Shown: in pieces, positions 59,503-64,000 of the stretch
Position numbering within the stretch: the first letter of the stretch is position 1
Layout: each line of letters begins with the position of its first letter
Source: Escallonia rubra
Lineage: Eukaryota; Streptophyta; Magnoliopsida; Escalloniales; Escalloniaceae
Direction of reading: 5' to 3'
NCBI GenBank assembly: GCA_033065855.1
Contig: JAVXUO010000922.1
Span: 310,001 to 374,000 of the forward strand
Length of the DNA stretch: 64,000 nt
The notes under the pieces: model-generated
Seen by the model: the letters and a program-made list of their open reading frames with translations, nothing else
Databases searched by the model: none
What the model was told of the DNA's origin: nothing
Translations under genes and position numbers: made by a program

Positions 59503-60065
59503 GTCCGCTATACTATGTAGCGGACAGCCAAGCAGAAGGAAGACTCCCCAACACTTAGTTTTTTTTTTCGGCCCTATCTACGTCCGCTATACTATATAGC
59601 GGACAGCCAAGCAGAAGGAAGACTCCCCAACACTTAGTTTTTTTTTCGGCCCTATCTACGTCCGCTACTATATAGCGGACAGCCAAGCAGAAAGAAGACT
59701 CCCCAACACTTAGTTTTTTTTCGGCCCTATCTACGTCCGATGTACTATATAGTTGACAGCCAAGCAGAAAGAATACTCCCCAACACTTAGGTTTTTTCTT
59801 GTCCTATCTACGTCCGCTATATAGTATAGCCGACAGTCAAGCAGAAGGAAGACTCACCAACACTTTTTTTTTTTTCGGCCCTATCTACGTCCGCTGTACT
59901 ATATAGGGGATAGCCAAGCAGAAGGAAGACTCCCCAACACTTAGTTTTTTTTCGGCCCTATCTACGTCCGCTATACTATATAGCGGACAGCCAAGCAGAA
60001 AGAAGACTCCCCAACACTTAGTTTTTTTTCGGCCCTATCTACGTCCGCTATACTATATCGCGGAC
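59503..60065. repeat. Tandem array of eight ~77-bp units, each with the 23-bp dyad
   Basis: Dyads begin near 59503, 59582, 59660, 59735, 59812, 59889, 59966 and 60043. The common spacer holds AGCCAAGCAGAA(G/A)GAAGACT, CCCCAACACTTAG, a T run, then CGGCCCTATCTAC. Some copies have decayed half-sites (for example at 59735 and 59889). It is the inverted counterpart of the pair at 57474-57572. Confidence 0.95.
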
Positions 60066-60312
60066 AGCCAAGCAGAAACAGTCTCACTTGGTTTTTACAC
60101 TTTGTTTCCCCCTGGTGAAAGCAAATCACACAGAACAAATAAAACACTCAACTCAACAACACAACGATATCAGTGAATCAAATCAATCGCATTCAACAAC
60201 GATCACATCTCAGTCAACACAGATGAAATCATCAATCGCATTCAACGATAAGATTCAAGAAGTTTAAGGACAATTAAAAAAGTGAATATAATGTTATTAT
60301 ACGCAAACATTG
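60066..60312. other. Gap between array and PMD-Ulp1 gene
   Basis: AT- and CA-rich sequence with short repeats of CATTCAACRA and ATCAATCGCATTC; probably 3' UTR or flank of the minus-strand gene. Confidence 0.4.
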
Positions 60313-63300
60313 TCAATTACACGGATTTACAATAAATCTAATAGCTCTAAGCCGGCCATTGATAATTTGCCAAGCCATCCTATACCTAAAGCAGTCTATG
60401 CATTCTTGGCTCCAGACGGTCTTCTTGAGGCTCTCCGACCGACAGATGTAATCCATGTACATGCAGACGAAGACGCCGCAGTCCGAGGTATTAAGTTGCC
60501 TTGGCCTAGTCCTCTTCAATCGGAGAACAAGTTGCGTATCGCCCGGTGCCCTCCCTCGACCCTCTCGAGCACGCTCTCTATTGACCATGCCAGCAAATAG
60601 ATTCTGCGAGAAACAGGATAAGCATTAAACATTTTATATGCTTAAATAATAAGCATTAAACATTAAACACAACAAACATAATAAGATTAATCACTTCTAC
60701 AATATGCAAGTTACAATAAGAAGTAAACAGGATCTTACCATAGCATCCAACATCCCTAAGCCTCAGTACATTTCAATCACACCAATCATGGCGGTATCAT
60801 CGTAGAGACTGTCGAGGACTGATACGGTATTCGTGTGCGGCTCATAGCAAATCAAGAACCAGTGGGCATTCACTATAGCTGGGAGTAGAAACACATCCGC
60901 CACACTTGCCCTCTCTGGACTCGGCCGAGCAATATATGCTTGTAGGTTAGCGGACGGTTTCCACTTGAGCTGGACCTTCGCCTTTTTCGCCTGCTTCAAC
61001 GCCTTGTCCCAGTCGTTATACTCCTATACTAGCATGCCATGAAAGTAAGCATCGAGGATAAAAATGCGCGGACCGTAGTTAGGCTACTCCCGACTCCTTT
61101 CCGCAGAATTTGCACGTAGTGCGAGATGACAAAGTTGTCTAACCAAATTCCCGACGCCAGCGAGGACAGTTCTCTCCACGAGGCATTGTAATCCAAGCCC
61201 TGCGGGTGATCCACGTCATACGACGCTCCGTCTGGGGGGGCCCGCTAAAATAACGGTTTCGGATTAGGTCATGTTTATGCGGCTTCAGAGGCCTGGCTGG
61301 ATGCCCTTTCGGATATTGCCCTCGGGGGTCGACCGGTTGCTCTAGGCCTCCGCCGGGGGGCAAGAGCAACGAAAGAAATTGGCCTCTAAGCCTTAACGGA
61401 TCGGCCGGCTGATAATCCCCTTGGGGGGGCCCGGCCGGCTGATAATCGCCTTCGGGGGCCCCGGCCGGCTGATATTGCTCGCCGGCCATTTCTTCCGCCG
61501 GCTGATATTGCCTTTAGGGGCCGCCAAGTGGTCCCGTCCACGGGACAATGGGCAGTGCCTCGTTGAAACCGTAAGGCCATTCTTGCGTGACTTGACTCTG
61601 AGAGAGGGGTTGGGGTTCCGGGAACAAATCGAAGGTCGGGCCGCTGTAATCGGCCCACGACGCTTGAGCATGTCCCATCCCCGGTACAGAGGGACCACCA
61701 ACTCCCTGGCTCACCCCTGAAGCTTGCCCGGAGGGATCAACGTTATACGGGCTGGCGCCCGTATAACCCATTCCTGGGCTGTCGACCGAAGACTGTCCCG
61801 ATGCTTGCCGCACAAAATTCCCGCAGCCTATAGCCAGTTCAGCAGCCTGTTGGCGAAGATCCTCGCCCATTGCGCTCATCAGATCCTTCCGCTCACTCAA
61901 CTTCTGGACGAATGCAAGCGAGGCATTAACCTACATCCAAAGAGATAACAAATAAGTAACTTTAATCAGACATTTATATTCAAGACAAGTTGGGCAACTT
62001 ACGAGATTGTATGCCATACGCTCGTCGATCTGACCCCTAGGCGCATACCTCGCCCCGCGTTCAAAGTTCACTGGGGCTACTCTCCTCCGCGTGATGCGAG
62101 ACTACCACTCATCGTACTCCGCGATGCTGATAACGGGGTCCGGCTCCGAGACGATGGCCGCCAGTGTGTCATGCCAAGAAGTCCAGAGCTCTAGTTCGGC
62201 CGCGCACAATTCTTGCGCATTGGCCTTGCCAAACCTCCCGACATCCGGTGGGTCCCTGTTAACCCTTATATCTGGGGCACCGGCGGGCAAACCGTGCTCC
62301 AACTCAAAATGGCGCATTGCTCGGTCTGGCAGCTGCCACTCTGTGACCTCGAAGTGGATGAGGGGTGTGCGCTGCAACCTAGAGAGCGTGAAAATGAACG
62401 ACTCTTCTACCCGTCGCGCCAAACGTATGTACGGTGCCCAACGCAATTGGCCCAGAGATAGGCGGTCGAACTCCCCTCGATAAAACGTGATGTTGTGATG
62501 GGGATCGACTCTCCTGCGGTAGTGGCTATTCTTCCGGCTGTACTCCCAAGCATGCAACCGAGGCCACACTCTATCGGTTCCATCCCTACACGTCGGTGAA
62601 CCGGGAGCAAGGTGTTCATAAGACCACACCTGAGAACATGGGCCAATTATATTTATATCGTCGATTCAACAAAAGCAAAAACAAAAAAAAAAACAATAAC
62701 GAAGACAGGATTTATATGATATACCTGCAATAGCGAGAGACATGCACATATGGCTTTGGAGTCGGGCCTCGTTGCCTTGTGCAATGCTTGGTACAGATAC
62801 AAAAGAACCGCTGCACCCCATGCATAATCTCCAACCTCAGCCAGGTTACCCAACAACGGTAAATATTTCACGCTGGCCGTGTTCTTCGACGTCATTGGGA
62901 ATAAAATTGCCCCCATTACCCACCAAAGGAAGGCTTTTGTGTAAAGCACAAGCTCATGGCCCGTATAGTTTTCCGGCAATACCCCGTACGTATCTACCAA
63001 CCACTTCAACTTTATACCACCACTGCTAAATCCATCCCGGGGTATCGAAGTGAGGAAGTCCCTAGCGGTTCTCGTCTTCGTTGCTTCTGACGGAGGAGCA
63101 ATTACCGGCAGCCCCGTCACCGGCAACCCTAAGATGAACCCTACATCTTCTAGGGTAATTGTCAGCTCTCCGAGCGGGAAGTGAAACGTATTCGTTTCAC
63201 TTCTCCACCTCTCAACAAGGGCACCTATCAAGGCCCGGTCAAGCTGTTGAAATATCTGCCCATGCGTGAAAATCCCAAACCCAATTCCACGCAGTATCCT

Positions 63301-63522
63301 CTTCTAGGCAGTGTTCAGTTTCCACGATGCTATATGGCGAGATACTTCTACGGTGTTGAGAAGTTCTCTTTCCTACTAATTAATAAATACAATTTAAGCA
63401 TAACAAACGGTATGTACAACGTTCGTAAGCGATAGAAAGTCGATAAATAATGTATCTTACACCACCATCCCATATGAGCGTACTGATATGGTTGGCTTGG
63501 TCGTATAACACGGATGGGTCTT
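60313..63522 (-). pseudogene. Plant mobile domain (PMD) – Ulp1/C48 peptidase fusion gene, disrupted
   Basis: Minus strand; exons inferred at 63522-63461 (cut by CACTA), 63303-62725, 62629-62003, 61930-60739 and 60603-60313, all joined by GT-AG introns in phase 0. The N-terminal half is a plant mobile domain: DPSVLYDQANHISTLIW, LDRALIGALVERWRSETNTFHFPLGELTITLEDV, then WLVDTYG and LLYLYQALHKA. Exon 4 has a Pro/Gln-rich linker with repeated YQPAG units. The C-terminal part is a C48 cysteine peptidase. Its triad His (codon 60862-60864), Asp (60811-60813) and Cys in SDCG (60478-60480) is retained, with the Gln of PRQLNTSD before it. Stops at 62102, 61514, 61024 and 60763 and frameshifts near 61.1-61.5 kb disable it. 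PMD-C48 fusions are known in plant mobile elements. A C48 peptidase would cleave SUMO-like conjugates. Confidence 0.85.
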
Positions 63523-64000
63523 CACTACAAGAAAACAAGCTTTTAGCGACGGGAAATCCGTCGCTAAAAGCCTAAAATCCGTCGCTAAAGGAATTAGCGA
63601 CGGATTCACCGTCGCTAAAAATCCCTCGTATAAAAGCCCGTCACTAATAGTTTAGCGACGGAATTTTTAAATCCGTCGCTAAATATGTGATTTTTACCGA
63701 CGGATTTATTTTTCATTAGCGACGGAATGTCCGTCGCTAATTATATTTTTAAAATTTTAATTTATTTTCTTTTTCGTCCAATTAGCGACGGATTAAATAT
63801 TTAGCGACGGAATATTCCGTCGCTAAATATTTAATTGAAAGGAATATTTTAGCGACGGAATAAATCCGTCGCCAAAAGTCAATATTTTTTTAAAATTTTT
63901 TTTTTATTTTTCAATTACCTAAACCTGTACAGAAATAAAAATCTCAACAACAACGCGCAATAAAAGAAATACAGAAAAAAAATATATAATCAATTAGAAA
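63523..64000 (+). mobile_element. CACTA (En/Spm) transposon, left end
   Basis: Starts CACTACAAGAAAA, the canonical CACTA terminal inverted repeat. Then come about fourteen copies, in both orientations, of TTAGCGACGGA/TCCGTCGCTAA, the subterminal repeats to which the CACTA DNA-binding protein binds. The three bases before it (CTT, 63520-63522) would be one copy of the 3-bp target duplication. The other end lies beyond the window. No transposase is visible here. Confidence 0.9.

Overview
The window is nuclear DNA of a flowering plant, very probably a woody eudicot. The evidence is the GT-AG introns, a GH3 auxin-conjugating enzyme, a DYW-class PPR editing factor, plant-type LINEs with an RNase H domain, Ty1/copia elements primed by initiator tRNA-Met, and FAR1-like, B3, plant-mobile-domain and CACTA sequences. 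The species cannot be named from the sequence alone. Host genes are few and well spaced; most of the rest is transposable elements in various states of decay.

Layout. 0-3.8 kb: a 312-bp TRIM retroelement, a copia RNase H relic and the upstream region of GH3. 3.86-6.2 kb: an intact three-exon GH3.6/GH3.5-type IAA-amido synthetase. 6.4-7.0 kb: a MITE-like element carrying a GC-rich minisatellite. 7.8-13.8 kb: a nearly full-length but broken L1-like LINE with target-site duplication. 14.3-17.8 kb: an internally deleted copia element with both LTRs. 18.2-25.4 kb: LINE fragments, a degenerate second LINE and a BAHD acyltransferase pseudogene. 25.6-30.4 kb: an LTR relic with primer-binding site, interrupted by a 3.7-kb solo LTR with a perfect 5-bp duplication. 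30.6-38.4 kb: a MITE-like element with long terminal inverted repeats, split by a 6.8-kb copia element. 38.5-40.5 kb: a third LINE fragment and a decayed copy of the 3' end of the neighbouring PPR gene.

41.5-49.4 kb is the host-gene block: the MEF22-like DYW PPR gene (minus), divergently arranged with a small acidic plant protein of unknown function (plus), then a membrane-anchored SAM-methyltransferase-like gene (minus).

52.6 kb to the window end is the most unusual part. A FAR1/MULE-type transposase gene with two in-frame amber codons, a single-domain B3 gene, two divergently transcribed small genes that are distant paralogues of each other, and a plant-mobile-domain/Ulp1-protease gene lie one after another. 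Every gap between them except the divergent promoter holds copies of one 23-bp dyad, GTCCGCTATA-N3-TATAGCGGAC, at least 22 copies in four groups with different spacers. The PMD-Ulp1 gene is interrupted in its first visible exon by a CACTA transposon end. I read this as one large, probably Mutator-related, multi-gene mobile unit or several nested ones. The dyad may be the binding site of an encoded DNA-binding protein. That reading is inference; the gene set, the dyads and their arrangement are visible directly.
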